6,013 nt of DNA from Acidocella sp. (GTDB lineage: Bacteria > Pseudomonadota > Alphaproteobacteria > Acetobacterales > Acetobacteraceae). Positions 1-6,013 of the stretch are shown here, in pieces. Positions within the stretch are counted from its first letter, which is position 1. Each line of letters begins with the position of its first letter. The stretch lies in the NCBI GenBank assembly GCA_029077775.1, contig JAQNCU010000193.1, forward strand, positions 1 through 6,013, read 5' to 3'. The translations under genes were made by a program, and so were the position numbers. The notes beneath the pieces are model-generated. The model saw only the letters and a list, made by a program, of their open reading frames with translations, made no database searches and was not told the origin of the DNA.

Positions 1-807
1 AAGGATTTGGTCGCCATCAATCATCTCGCCGCGCTCATCGGCCAAAATCACCCGGTCGGCATCGCCATCCAGCGCGATGCCGATATCCGCGCCATGCTCC
101 AGTACGGCATCGCAGAGATGTTTCGGCGCGGTCGAGCCAACCTCCCGGTTAATATTAAACCCATCCGGTTCCACGCCCAGGGAGATCACGGTAGCCCCCA
201 ATTCCCACAGCGCCGCCGGAGCCACTTTATAGGCCGCGCCATGCGCACAATCGAGCACGATCCGCAGCCCATCCAGCCGCAAACCACGCGGCAGAGATGA
301 TTTGGCGGCCTCGATATAGCGCCCGGCGGCATCCACCAGCCGTGAAGCCCGGCCAAGCCGGGTTGGACCCGCAAGGCGCAGAGCCAGGTCAGCCTCCATC
401 AGCGCCTCGATCTCCATCTCCGTCTCATCAGAGAGCTTGGCACCATCCGGGCCAAATAACTTGATCCCGTTATCCTCAAACGGGTTATGCGAGGCCGAGA
501 TCACGACACCCAGATCCAGCCTTAGCGAGCGGGTCAGCATCGCAATCGCCGGGGTCGGCAAAGGCCCCGCCAGGGTTACGTTCATCCCGGCGCTGATAAA
601 CCCGGCGGTCAGGGCGGATTCGAGCATATAGCCGGACAGCCTGGTGTCCTTGCCGATGATCACCCGGTGCCTGTGGCTACCGCGCGTGAACAGCAGCCCC
701 GCCGCCTGCCCCAGCTTCAAAGCCATTTCGGCCGTCATCGGGGCGATGTTGGCGGTGCCGCGCACGCCATCGGTGCCAAATAACCGGCGATTATCGGGTT
801 GGATCAT
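1..807 (-). CDS. glmM: Phosphoglucosamine mutase GlmM, N-terminal 269 residues (3' end outside window)
   Basis: GlmM interconverts glucosamine-6-phosphate and glucosamine-1-phosphate in the cytoplasm, a step toward UDP-GlcNAc for peptidoglycan and lipopolysaccharide. Translating the minus strand from the ATG at 807 gives an open frame to the window edge. The start reads MIQPDNRRLFGTDGVRG, typical of the family. KDTRLSG follows near residue 53. The phosphoserine loop ISASHNP has its active Ser at about residue 106, and the magnesium loop DGDADR lies at 247-252 with Asp247, Asp249 and Asp251. The last visible stretch, GEMIDGDQIL, is also typical. Family members are about 450 residues long, so roughly 180 are missing to the left. 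The start overlaps the folP stop by four bases (ATGA) and has no strong ribosome binding site of its own, which suggests translational coupling. All key residues in view are intact. The general phosphohexomutase family is the only alternative, but the motifs and the folP neighbour favour GlmM. Confidence 0.97.
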   Translation of the reverse strand, partial: MIQPDNRRLFGTDGVRGTANIAPMTAEMALKLGQAAGLLFTRGSHRHRVIIGKDTRLSGYMLESALTAGFISAGMNVTLAGPLPTPAIAMLTRSLRLDLGVVISASHNPFEDNGIKLFGPDGAKLSDETEMEIEALMEADLALRLAGPTRLGRASRLVDAAGRYIEAAKSSLPRGLRLDGLRIVLDCAHGAAYKVAPAALWELGATVISLGVEPDGFNINREVGSTAPKHLCDAVLEHGADIGIALDGDADRVILADERGEMIDGDQIL

Positions 808-1655
808 GACATCTTGCTATCAGCCACGGTCAGGCTTTGCCAGACTCGCAATGCCTGCACGGTCTCGGCCACATCATGCACCCGCAAAATATTCGCCCCC
901 TGCCCGACCGCGAACAACGCCGCCGCCAACGATCCCGGCAGCCTGCGCGCCGAAGCTGGCTCTCCTCCCGCCTCACCGATGAATTTTTTGCGGGACAGGC
1001 CGATCAGCAACGCATGGCCAAGTGCTGCAAAGCGCGGAAGGGCGCGCAGCAGCGCCACATTCTGCGCCCCACGCTTGGCAAAGCCGAGCCCAGGGTCGAG
1101 CGCGATCGCCCCGGCCTCGATCCCCGCGCGCAACGCCGCATCCCGCGTATGGCCAAGTTCGACCAGCACGTCAGCGACGACATCATTGTACACCGCCTGG
1201 CAATTCATCGTCATGGGCGAGCCCCGCATATGCATTATCACCACCGGGCATCCACGGGCCGCGAGCAGAGGCAGGGCGGCGGGATCATGCCTTAACCCCG
1301 AGACATCGTTGATGATCCGCGCCCCGGCATTGAGTGCCGCCGCCATGGTCTCCGCATTGCGGGTATCGGCGGAAACCACCACCCCCTGCGCGGCCAATGC
1401 CGCGATCACCGGCTCCACCCGCGCTGCCTCCTGCGCGGGCGGCACCGGCAACGCATCCGGCCGCGTGCTCTCACCGCCGACATCGATGATATCCGCACCG
1501 GCATCGCGCATCGCGTGCCCAGCCGCGATTGCCACCACCGGGTCGGCGTATCGCCCGCCATCCGAGAAGGAGTCGGGTGTTACATTCAATATTCCCATCA
1601 CCAGCGGGCGATTGAGATAGAATCCTGCCCAGGTCTCTGGCCTGTACGATGTCAT
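804..1655 (-). CDS. folP: Dihydropteroate synthase FolP
   Basis: FolP condenses 6-hydroxymethyl-7,8-dihydropterin pyrophosphate with p-aminobenzoate to give dihydropteroate in folate synthesis, and it is the sulfonamide target. The 283-residue protein is full length and shows the TIM-barrel motifs in order: GILNVTPDSFSDGG at 21-34, DIIDVGGESTRP at 55-66, SADTRN at 95-100, INDVSGL at 115-121, VIMHMRG at 139-145, LDPGLGFAKRGAQN at 186-199, IGLSRKKFIG at 218-227 and LRVHDV at 257-262. The pterin-binding Asp and Asn and the RxH near the C-terminus are present. SADT replaces the more common SVDT, a mild change. The ATG at 1655 is chosen because an in-frame stop lies only 15 bases upstream and the next Met (residue 20) is inside the first motif. 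No clear Shine-Dalgarno sequence precedes it. It is the first gene of the visible folP-glmM operon and divergent from the hydrolase gene. Confidence 0.97.
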   Translation of the reverse strand: MTSYRPETWAGFYLNRPLVMGILNVTPDSFSDGGRYADPVVAIAAGHAMRDAGADIIDVGGESTRPDALPVPPAQEAARVEPVIAALAAQGVVVSADTRNAETMAAALNAGARIINDVSGLRHDPAALPLLAARGCPVVIMHMRGSPMTMNCQAVYNDVVADVLVELGHTRDAALRAGIEAGAIALDPGLGFAKRGAQNVALLRALPRFAALGHALLIGLSRKKFIGEAGGEPASARRLPGSLAAALFAVGQGANILRVHDVAETVQALRVWQSLTVADSKMS

Positions 1656-1738
1656 CTGGCGGCGATATCACGGCACGACGCGCCCCGCCAACACGCAATT
1701 CGCTTGCGCGTAACTGGGTGTAGCCTATATCGCAGATT
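1656..1738. promoter_or_regulatory. Divergent intergenic region between folP and the hydrolase gene
   Basis: These 83 bases must hold the start signals of the hydrolase gene and probably of folP, unless transcripts enter from outside. A small inverted repeat, CGCAA-ttcgc-TTGCG, spans 1694-1708 and lies between the two starts, overlapping the possible plus-strand -35 element. It could be an operator, but a 5-base arm is weak evidence. On the minus strand I see only a poor promoter match (TTGGCG, then a GATATC-like element just before the folP ATG). No Shine-Dalgarno sequence is evident before either gene. Confidence 0.5.
1704..1731 (+). promoter_or_regulatory. Possible sigma-70-type promoter of the hydrolase-GST pair
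   Basis: TTGCGC at 1704-1709 and TATATC at 1726-1731 are separated by 16 bases, a fair but imperfect match to TTGACA/TATAAT. Transcription would be expected about seven bases after the -10 element, at around 1738, directly at the ATG at 1739. The message would then be leaderless, which agrees with the absence of a ribosome binding site. This is a pattern match by eye in a short spacer. Confidence 0.35.
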
Positions 1739-2584
1739 ATGAAGTTTCTGCCGCGCCCGATCGATCTGATCAACCGAAGCATCGGGCTTAGCGGCGCCAC
1801 ACCGGTACGCGGGCTTGCCTACGGTGCCGCCCCCCGCCAAATTCTCGACGTGTTCACCCCGCCGGGTCAGACAACCCCCGCACCCGTACTCGTGTTTTTC
1901 TATGGCGGCTCCTGGCAGAGCGGCAGCCGTACTGATTACAGCTTTATCGCCGGGTTGTTCGCCGCGCGCGGCTTTGTCGTGGTGCTCCCCGATTACCGGA
2001 TATTCCCGGATGTGCGCTACCCCGCCTTCATCGAGGATTGTGCTGCCTCGCTTGACTGGGTGTCCAGCCATATCGCGAACTATGGTGGCGATCCAAAAAC
2101 GGTATTCGTCATGGGCCATTCGGCGGGTGCTTATAACGCCATGATGGCTGTACTTATGGCCGAATCATCAGACATCGCGGGCGTCATCGGACTGGCTGGC
2201 CCCTATGATTTCCTGCCCCTCAAAGACCCCGCGATCAAAACCATTTTCTCATCGGTATCTGACCTTCATGAGACGCAGCCGATCACCCATATCCGCGTTG
2301 GTCTGCCCCCCATCTTCCTCGCAACGGGTGGCGCGGACCGTGTGGTGCTGCCACGCAACAGTACGGCTCTCGCCGCCCGTATCCGCCATGTCGGCGGGGT
2401 GGTTGAGACCCGGATCTATCCAAAGCGCGGCCATATTGGTTTATTTCTTGCTTTGCTGCCCTATCTCGCCTGGCGCGCCCCGGTGATGGCCGACGTGCTG
2501 GATTTCATCGCTGCCTGCCGCGCGGGAGATTTTACACTCGCGGGCGCGGAATTCTCTGCCCCCATGGTCCCCAAACCTCTATGA
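1739..2584 (+). CDS. Alpha/beta-hydrolase, esterase/arylformamidase-like
   Basis: This 281-residue cytoplasmic protein is probably a carboxylesterase or amidase; its substrate is unknown. An N-terminal strand (ILDVFTPP, 35-42) leads to VLVFFYGGSWQSG at 50-62, the oxyanion-hole region in which Tyr55 takes the place of the first His of the usual HGGxW motif. LPDYR at 83-87 and YGGDP at 115-119 are typical of the BD-FAE/HSL-like group. The nucleophile elbow GHSAG at 126-130 carries Ser128. Asp200 in ATGGADRVV and His232 in KRGHIG complete the probable catalytic triad. I see no signal peptide or membrane segment. The stop overlaps the start of the next gene by four bases, so the two are probably translated together. 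The ATG is the first possible start after the divergent spacer and lacks a ribosome binding site. Kynurenine formamidase is one possibility, but no tryptophan-degradation gene is nearby, so I do not assign it. Confidence 0.9.
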   Translation: MKFLPRPIDLINRSIGLSGATPVRGLAYGAAPRQILDVFTPPGQTTPAPVLVFFYGGSWQSGSRTDYSFIAGLFAARGFVVVLPDYRIFPDVRYPAFIEDCAASLDWVSSHIANYGGDPKTVFVMGHSAGAYNAMMAVLMAESSDIAGVIGLAGPYDFLPLKDPAIKTIFSSVSDLHETQPITHIRVGLPPIFLATGGADRVVLPRNSTALAARIRHVGGVVETRIYPKRGHIGLFLALLPYLAWRAPVMADVLDFIAACRAGDFTLAGAEFSAPMVPKPL

Positions 2585-3270
2585 ACCAGCCCGGTGGCAC
2601 GGCACCGTCGGCGACATTGCATCTGGGTACCAGACGCTATTCATCCTGGTCACTACGCGGGTGGCTGATGGTACGCCTCGCCGGGCTTGCGGTGGTCGAT
2701 AACGTCATCCCTCTGCAGGGCGGCAACACCCAGGCTGTCAAAGCCATCTCGCCAAACGGTCTCGTGCCCTTCCTCGAGCATGACGGCGCGCAGATCTGGG
2801 AGAGTCTCGCCATTGCCGAATATTGCGCTGAACTCTCGCCAGCGCTCTGGCCCGCCGCGCGTATCGCACGCGCCCATGCGCGGGCGATCTCGGCTGAAAT
2901 GCATGCCGGATTCCGCGACCTGCGCCTCGCCATGCCGATGAATCTCGGGCGGGATTTTGCCGGGCATGGCCGCACGCCGGGCTGTCTTGCCGACATCGCG
3001 CGGATTGAGGCTATCTGGCGCGATACGCGGGCAGAATTCGGCACCGGCGGCGCCTTTTTGTTCGGGGCGGATTTCAACGCCGCCGACGCCATGTTTGCCC
3101 CCATCGTCACGCGGTTCCTGACCTACCAACCTGACCTGACGCCATCGGCGATGGCATACATCCACGCGGTGCGGTCCCACAGCCTCATCGCCGAATGGTA
3201 CGACCTCGCGGCGGCGGAGCCGGTATCCTGGCACCTGGACAAATACGAGACGCCGTTAGTCTTATTATAA
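2581..3270 (+). CDS. Glutathione S-transferase-like protein
   Basis: This 229-residue protein has the two-domain soluble GST layout. The thioredoxin-like N-terminal half holds YSSWSLRGW at 20-28, where a Ser of the SSWS-R motif would contact the glutathione thiol as in zeta-like classes. NGLVPFLEHDG at 59-69 contains the conserved cis-proline (Pro63), and IWESLAIAEY at 72-81 contains the Glu-Ser pair that grips the gamma-glutamyl group. The helical C-terminal half contains EMHAGFRDLRLAMPMN (from about residue 105) and a FNAADAMFAPIVTRF segment like the N-capping box and hydrophobic staple of GSTs. The start overlaps the hydrolase stop as ATGA and no ribosome binding site is seen, so coupling is likely. 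The exact subfamily and substrate cannot be told from sequence. A glutathione-conjugate partner for the upstream hydrolase is possible but only inferred. The stop is at 3268-3270. Confidence 0.9.
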   Translation: MNQPGGTAPSATLHLGTRRYSSWSLRGWLMVRLAGLAVVDNVIPLQGGNTQAVKAISPNGLVPFLEHDGAQIWESLAIAEYCAELSPALWPAARIARAHARAISAEMHAGFRDLRLAMPMNLGRDFAGHGRTPGCLADIARIEAIWRDTRAEFGTGGAFLFGADFNAADAMFAPIVTRFLTYQPDLTPSAMAYIHAVRSHSLIAEWYDLAAAEPVSWHLDKYETPLVLL

Positions 3271-3377
3271 CCGCCTCCATTAAATCCCGGCTTTCAGCCT
3301 TGTAAGCGCCGCCCCAGCCCGTTAGCGTGCTCACATGGAGATTTTGTAATGCAACCCCGGCACCCTTGCGGGCATGG
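3271..3377 (+). other. Spacer between the GST gene and the glycosyltransferase genes
   Basis: About 107 bases separate the GST stop from the preferred glycosyltransferase start. A short hairpin, GGCT-ttc-AGCC at 3289-3299, is not followed by a T run and is too small to call a terminator. TTGTAA at 3300-3305, spaced 17 bases from TAGCGT at 3323-3328, is a poor promoter match. The one clear element is a GGAG ribosome binding site at 3337-3340, placed for the small leader frame described separately. Whether the glycosyltransferase genes have their own promoter or are read through from the GST gene is not decided. Confidence 0.4.
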
Positions 3378-3381
3378 ATGA
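3349..3381 (+). CDS. Possible 10-residue leader peptide ahead of the GT2 gene
   Basis: The ATG at 3349 follows GGAG (3337-3340) with an eight-base gap, the best ribosome binding site in this part of the window. It opens a frame coding for MQPRHPCGHG that stops with TGA at 3379-3381. That stop overlaps the in-frame ATG of the glycosyltransferase at 3378 as ATGA, the same junction seen at folP/glmM and hydrolase/GST. It could therefore be a translated leader that delivers ribosomes to the large gene. Such a short frame can also arise by chance. The alternative is that a frameshift or sequence error hides the true start of the large gene at 3349. Confidence 0.3.
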   Translation: MQPRHPCGHG

Positions 3382-4994
3382 ACGAGCTTGGCCCACCGGG
3401 ACAACCATCCCGCCAGAAGCACTATCCAGGGTTTGACGACGAGACCTATCTGCGCCTGAACCCGGATGTGCGCCTCGCCGTCATGTCAGGCAAGTTCCGC
3501 AACGGCCAGGATCATTACGAGCATTACGGGCGCGCTGAGGGCCGTATGGTGGCCATCCCGTCTGACACCAAACGCGGCCAGTTGCTGGTCACAAACGGAG
3601 CGAGAACCGGTACGGATTTATCGAAACCACCCAGCTTGGCGGTAGACTCTATCCAGGTTTCACCCTCCGGCGGCATCCTGCTGGTCGGCTGGATAAACGA
3701 TACGCTCGACCCTCTCGATAGCATCACCCTCTACGCCCCGGGCTGGGTTTACACCTTCGATCACACTGCCCTCGCCCGGGTCTCCCGCCCGGATGCCCGG
3801 GATGTGCTGGGCCATACGGCCGATCATGCGCATGGCGTATGGGGGTTCAGCTTTGTCGCCCAGGCTTTGCCATCGGGCGTCTGTTACGCCGTGCTCAGGC
3901 TGCAATCCGGCCGCGAGCTTGGGCTGATGGCCAATGCCGACCCGGTTTCAGACATTGAGTTGCGCGGCATGGCCCTCACCCAATTGGCGCAGGCGGCGTA
4001 TCCCGGATCCAAATATTTCGGCGCGGTGGCCAGCATCGCGCCATCTATCGGCACGCAACTGGCCGCTTTAAACCGAATCCTGACCAACCGCGCGATTGCC
4101 GGACCTTATGTCCGGCAATTTGGCCCCCGCAAGCCACGCTATCGCGGGTCCATTATCATCTGCCTGTACGGACGACCTGAATATATGTTTCTGCAAGCGG
4201 CTTTGTTCTCACGCCTGTCCGATTTCGCGGATTATGAATTTATTTATGTGTCCAACAGCCCCGAACTTGCCGAGACCCTGCTGAGCGAGGCGCAGCGTTG
4301 CGCGCATATCTACGGGCTCAGCGTCAGCCTCATTATTCTGCAAGGCAATGCCGGGTTCGGGTCCGCCAACAACGCCGCCATCGCTTTCGCCGCCAGCGAC
4401 AGGCTGATGTTCATGAACCCCGATGTCTTTCCCCGCGCCACGGATTGGGCCGCCCGGCACACCGCGCTGCTGGAGGCCGTACCTGCCGCCCAGTCGGCAT
4501 TATTCGGCGCGCCGCTTTATTACGATGACGGGTCGCTGATGCATGGGGGCATGTTCTTCGCTACCGATTCCGCGCCCTGTTTCATCAACGGCCGCATGGT
4601 CGAAACCCAGATCCTGCGGGTTGAACATTACGGCAAAGGTGCGCCGCCCGACACACCGTCATTCCTGCGCCCCCGCCCGGTACCCGCCGTCTCCGGCGCC
4701 TTCATATCCGCTTCACGAGTCTTATTTGAACGGCTTGGCGGCTTCTCACAGGAATATATTTTCGGCCATTATGAGGACGCTGATCTCTGCCTAAAGAGCA
4801 TTATGGCCGGGCACCCGCCTTGGCTGCATAACCTCCCCCTCTGGCATCTTGAGGGCAAAGGCTCACACCGCCACGCCGCGCATGAGGGCGCATCTGTCGT
4901 CAACCGCTGGCTTTTTACAAAAATATGGGCTGAGCCTTTGGTTCACACCCTGCTCGGCCCCACGCCCGCCCATCCGGCCCTGGCGGTCAGGTGA
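3378..4994 (+). CDS. Three-part GT2-family glycosyltransferase
   Basis: This is probably a cytoplasmic transferase of sugars from nucleotide donors to a polysaccharide or other glycan. Numbered from the ATG at 3378 (538 residues), the N-terminus carries YLRLNPDV (24-31) and HYEHYGRAEGR (46-56), a motif often found in front of bacterial glycosyltransferases. A middle segment at about 88-180 has GGILLVGWIND and ends near HGVWGFSF, resembling a beta-rich domain seen in acetic-acid-bacterial glycosyltransferases; its role is unknown to me. The GT2 (GT-A fold) core starts with SIIICLYGRPEYM near 258. It continues through NAGFGSANN (324-332), MNPDV (346-350, the DxD-equivalent metal/donor site), VSGAF (438-442) and GHYEDAD (463-469, the likely catalytic acidic pair). 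There are no clear membrane helices. The frame is open upstream to a GTG at 3327, which would add 17 residues, but neither start has its own good ribosome binding site. I prefer 3378 because of the overlapping leader frame. The stop shares one base with the next gene. Confidence 0.88.
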   Translation: MNELGPPGQPSRQKHYPGFDDETYLRLNPDVRLAVMSGKFRNGQDHYEHYGRAEGRMVAIPSDTKRGQLLVTNGARTGTDLSKPPSLAVDSIQVSPSGGILLVGWINDTLDPLDSITLYAPGWVYTFDHTALARVSRPDARDVLGHTADHAHGVWGFSFVAQALPSGVCYAVLRLQSGRELGLMANADPVSDIELRGMALTQLAQAAYPGSKYFGAVASIAPSIGTQLAALNRILTNRAIAGPYVRQFGPRKPRYRGSIIICLYGRPEYMFLQAALFSRLSDFADYEFIYVSNSPELAETLLSEAQRCAHIYGLSVSLIILQGNAGFGSANNAAIAFAASDRLMFMNPDVFPRATDWAARHTALLEAVPAAQSALFGAPLYYDDGSLMHGGMFFATDSAPCFINGRMVETQILRVEHYGKGAPPDTPSFLRPRPVPAVSGAFISASRVLFERLGGFSQEYIFGHYEDADLCLKSIMAGHPPWLHNLPLWHLEGKGSHRHAAHEGASVVNRWLFTKIWAEPLVHTLLGPTPAHPALAVR

Positions 4995-6013
4995 TGCGGG
5001 TCCTGCTGATCAGCCAATATCATCCTGAGATCGTGCGCGGCGGCGCACAGACCATGGCGTATGAATTATTCCACGGCCTGCGCGCCAATGCCGGCATTGC
5101 GGCCACCCTGCTGGCCTCAGCCGACCACTTAACCCCGGCTTTGTTCAAAAGCGGCACGCGTATCACCGGGTTCGATGGCAAGCCCGACGAATTTCTTTTT
5201 CTCTCACAGGGCTACGACCATGTCTGGAACAAATCGGGCGATGTCGCGCTGGCCGAAGCCTTCGCCGCCTTTCTGTCGCTGATACAGCCGGAGATCGTCC
5301 ATTTCCATCATTTCGTGACCTTGGGGATCGATTTTTTAACCCTCACAAGGCGCGTGCTACCCACCGCGCGGATCATTTTCACCGCGCACGAGTTCCTCAC
5401 CATCTGCGCCGCCAACGGGCATATGCTGCGCCTCACCAATCAATCGCTTTGCAGCTATGCCTCGCCGCTGCGCTGCCACCAATGCCTGCCCGGACACAGC
5501 CCGGAGCATTATTTCACCCGAGACTTATGGATGAAGGCGCATTTGTCAGTGGTCGATCATTTCACGGTGCCCAGCCGCTTCATGATCGACATCTTCGCAC
5601 GCTGGGGCCTGCCGCGCGGCATATTCAGCGTGGTTGTCAACGGGTTGGACCTGCCGCCGCCCAAACCTGACATCGCGCTTACCCGCCCAAGGCACCGTTT
5701 CGGGTTTTTTGGCCAATTGATCGACTCCAAGGGCGTCCATCTCATCCTCGATGCGGTGGACATATTGCGCGCGCAGGGCTTCACGGCTTTCACGGTCGAG
5801 ATCAACGGCGATAACATTCAGTTTGCTTCAGACGACTGCCGGGCCAAAATCGAAACCTGGCTGGCGCGGGAGTCTGATCTGCCCTTTGCTGAGCGCAATG
5901 TCGTTTTCAATGGGGCCTATCACCCGGACCAGTTGGCGGGGCTGATGGCCCGGGTCGATTGGTGCCTCGTCCCGTCTTTGTGGTGGGAGGTATTTTGCCT
6001 TGTCATCTCCGAG
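4994..6013 (+). CDS. GT4-family glycosyltransferase, N-terminal 340 residues (3' end outside window)
   Basis: This is a GT-B-fold sugar transferase, probably acting with the upstream GT2 enzyme in glycan synthesis. The start MRVLLISQYHPEIVRGGAQ has the first Rossmann strand and the RGGAQ glycine loop (15-19) of this family. HFHHF and TAHEF follow in the acceptor domain. A cysteine set at 138, 153, 161 and 164 (the last two as CHQC) sits after TAHEF. The donor domain begins at FGFFGQLIDSKGVH (from 236) with Lys246 in the donor-phosphate position. The final visible PSLWWEVFCLVISE (327-340) ends in an EX7E pair, Glu332 and Glu340, the hallmark of GT4. Related proteins usually run some 50-100 residues further. 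The ATG overlaps the GT2 stop by one base (TGATG), so the two are very likely co-translated. Which sugar is moved cannot be told. Confidence 0.9.
   Translation, partial: MRVLLISQYHPEIVRGGAQTMAYELFHGLRANAGIAATLLASADHLTPALFKSGTRITGFDGKPDEFLFLSQGYDHVWNKSGDVALAEAFAAFLSLIQPEIVHFHHFVTLGIDFLTLTRRVLPTARIIFTAHEFLTICAANGHMLRLTNQSLCSYASPLRCHQCLPGHSPEHYFTRDLWMKAHLSVVDHFTVPSRFMIDIFARWGLPRGIFSVVVNGLDLPPPKPDIALTRPRHRFGFFGQLIDSKGVHLILDAVDILRAQGFTAFTVEINGDNIQFASDDCRAKIETWLARESDLPFAERNVVFNGAYHPDQLAGLMARVDWCLVPSLWWEVFCLVISE

Noticed and set aside
7..300. Plus-strand frames of 97 codons and others across 1-800
   Set aside because: They are antisense to the continuous GlmM frame, which carries the phosphoserine and DGDADR motifs.
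799..1620. Open plus-strand frame of 273 codons
   Set aside because: It lies antisense to folP, whose motifs are unmistakable. The translation is rich in Ala, Pro, Ser and Arg without any recognisable domain, as expected of a GC-rich shadow frame.
1652..2119. Minus-strand frame of 155 codons opposite the hydrolase
   Set aside because: It overlaps the start of the hydrolase and the whole divergent spacer, and shows no family motif. The hydrolase with its catalytic triad is the real gene.
2637..3234. Two long minus-strand frames opposite the GST gene
   Set aside because: Both are low-complexity, Arg- and Pro-rich translations. The plus-strand frame has all GST landmarks and a coupled start.
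3289..3299. GGCT-ttc-AGCC hairpin after the GST gene as a terminator
   Set aside because: The stem has only four pairs and no T run follows, so it is not a credible intrinsic terminator.
5449..5945. Short frames on both strands in the last 600 bases
   Set aside because: They are out of frame with the GT4 coding region, which stays open from 4994 to the window edge and ends in the EX7E motif.

Overview
The window is GC-rich DNA packed with genes. It looks like an ordinary chromosomal segment of an alphaproteobacterium. The coding style and the make-up of the large glycosyltransferase (a YLxxNPDV-type N-terminal motif, a middle domain with a 'GGxLLVGWxxD' core, then a family-2 transferase) recall Acetobacteraceae such as Acidiphilium or Acidocella. 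That placement is inference from family resemblance, not a search result.

Left part (1-1655, minus strand): folP (dihydropteroate synthase) is followed by glmM (phosphoglucosamine mutase), whose 3' end lies outside the window. The two share a 4-base ATGA stop/start overlap, so they form a coupled housekeeping operon for folate and for the UDP-GlcNAc precursor of the cell envelope. This is the well-known folP-glmM pairing. The region upstream of folP holds a divergent gene rather than the ftsH often found there.

Middle part (1739-3270, plus strand): an 83-base divergent spacer leads into an alpha/beta-hydrolase (GHSAG esterase type) and a glutathione S-transferase-like protein, again joined by an ATGA overlap. 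The hydrolase start has no ribosome binding site and a promoter-like pair sits so close that the mRNA could be leaderless. The substrates of both proteins are unknown.

Right part (3271-6013, plus strand): after a gap of about 100 bases come a three-part GT2 glycosyltransferase and a GT4 glycosyltransferase that starts on the last base of its stop codon and runs off the window. They look like the start of a polysaccharide or glycan assembly locus. A 10-codon leader frame with a good ribosome binding site overlaps the chosen start of the GT2 gene and may set its translation.

I saw no RNA gene, CRISPR array, insertion sequence or convincing terminator. I found no clear evidence for a wholly new system. 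The observations most worth checking are the GT2 leader frame and uncertain start, the unassigned domains of that enzyme, the possible leaderless promoter and the cysteine cluster in the GT4 protein.
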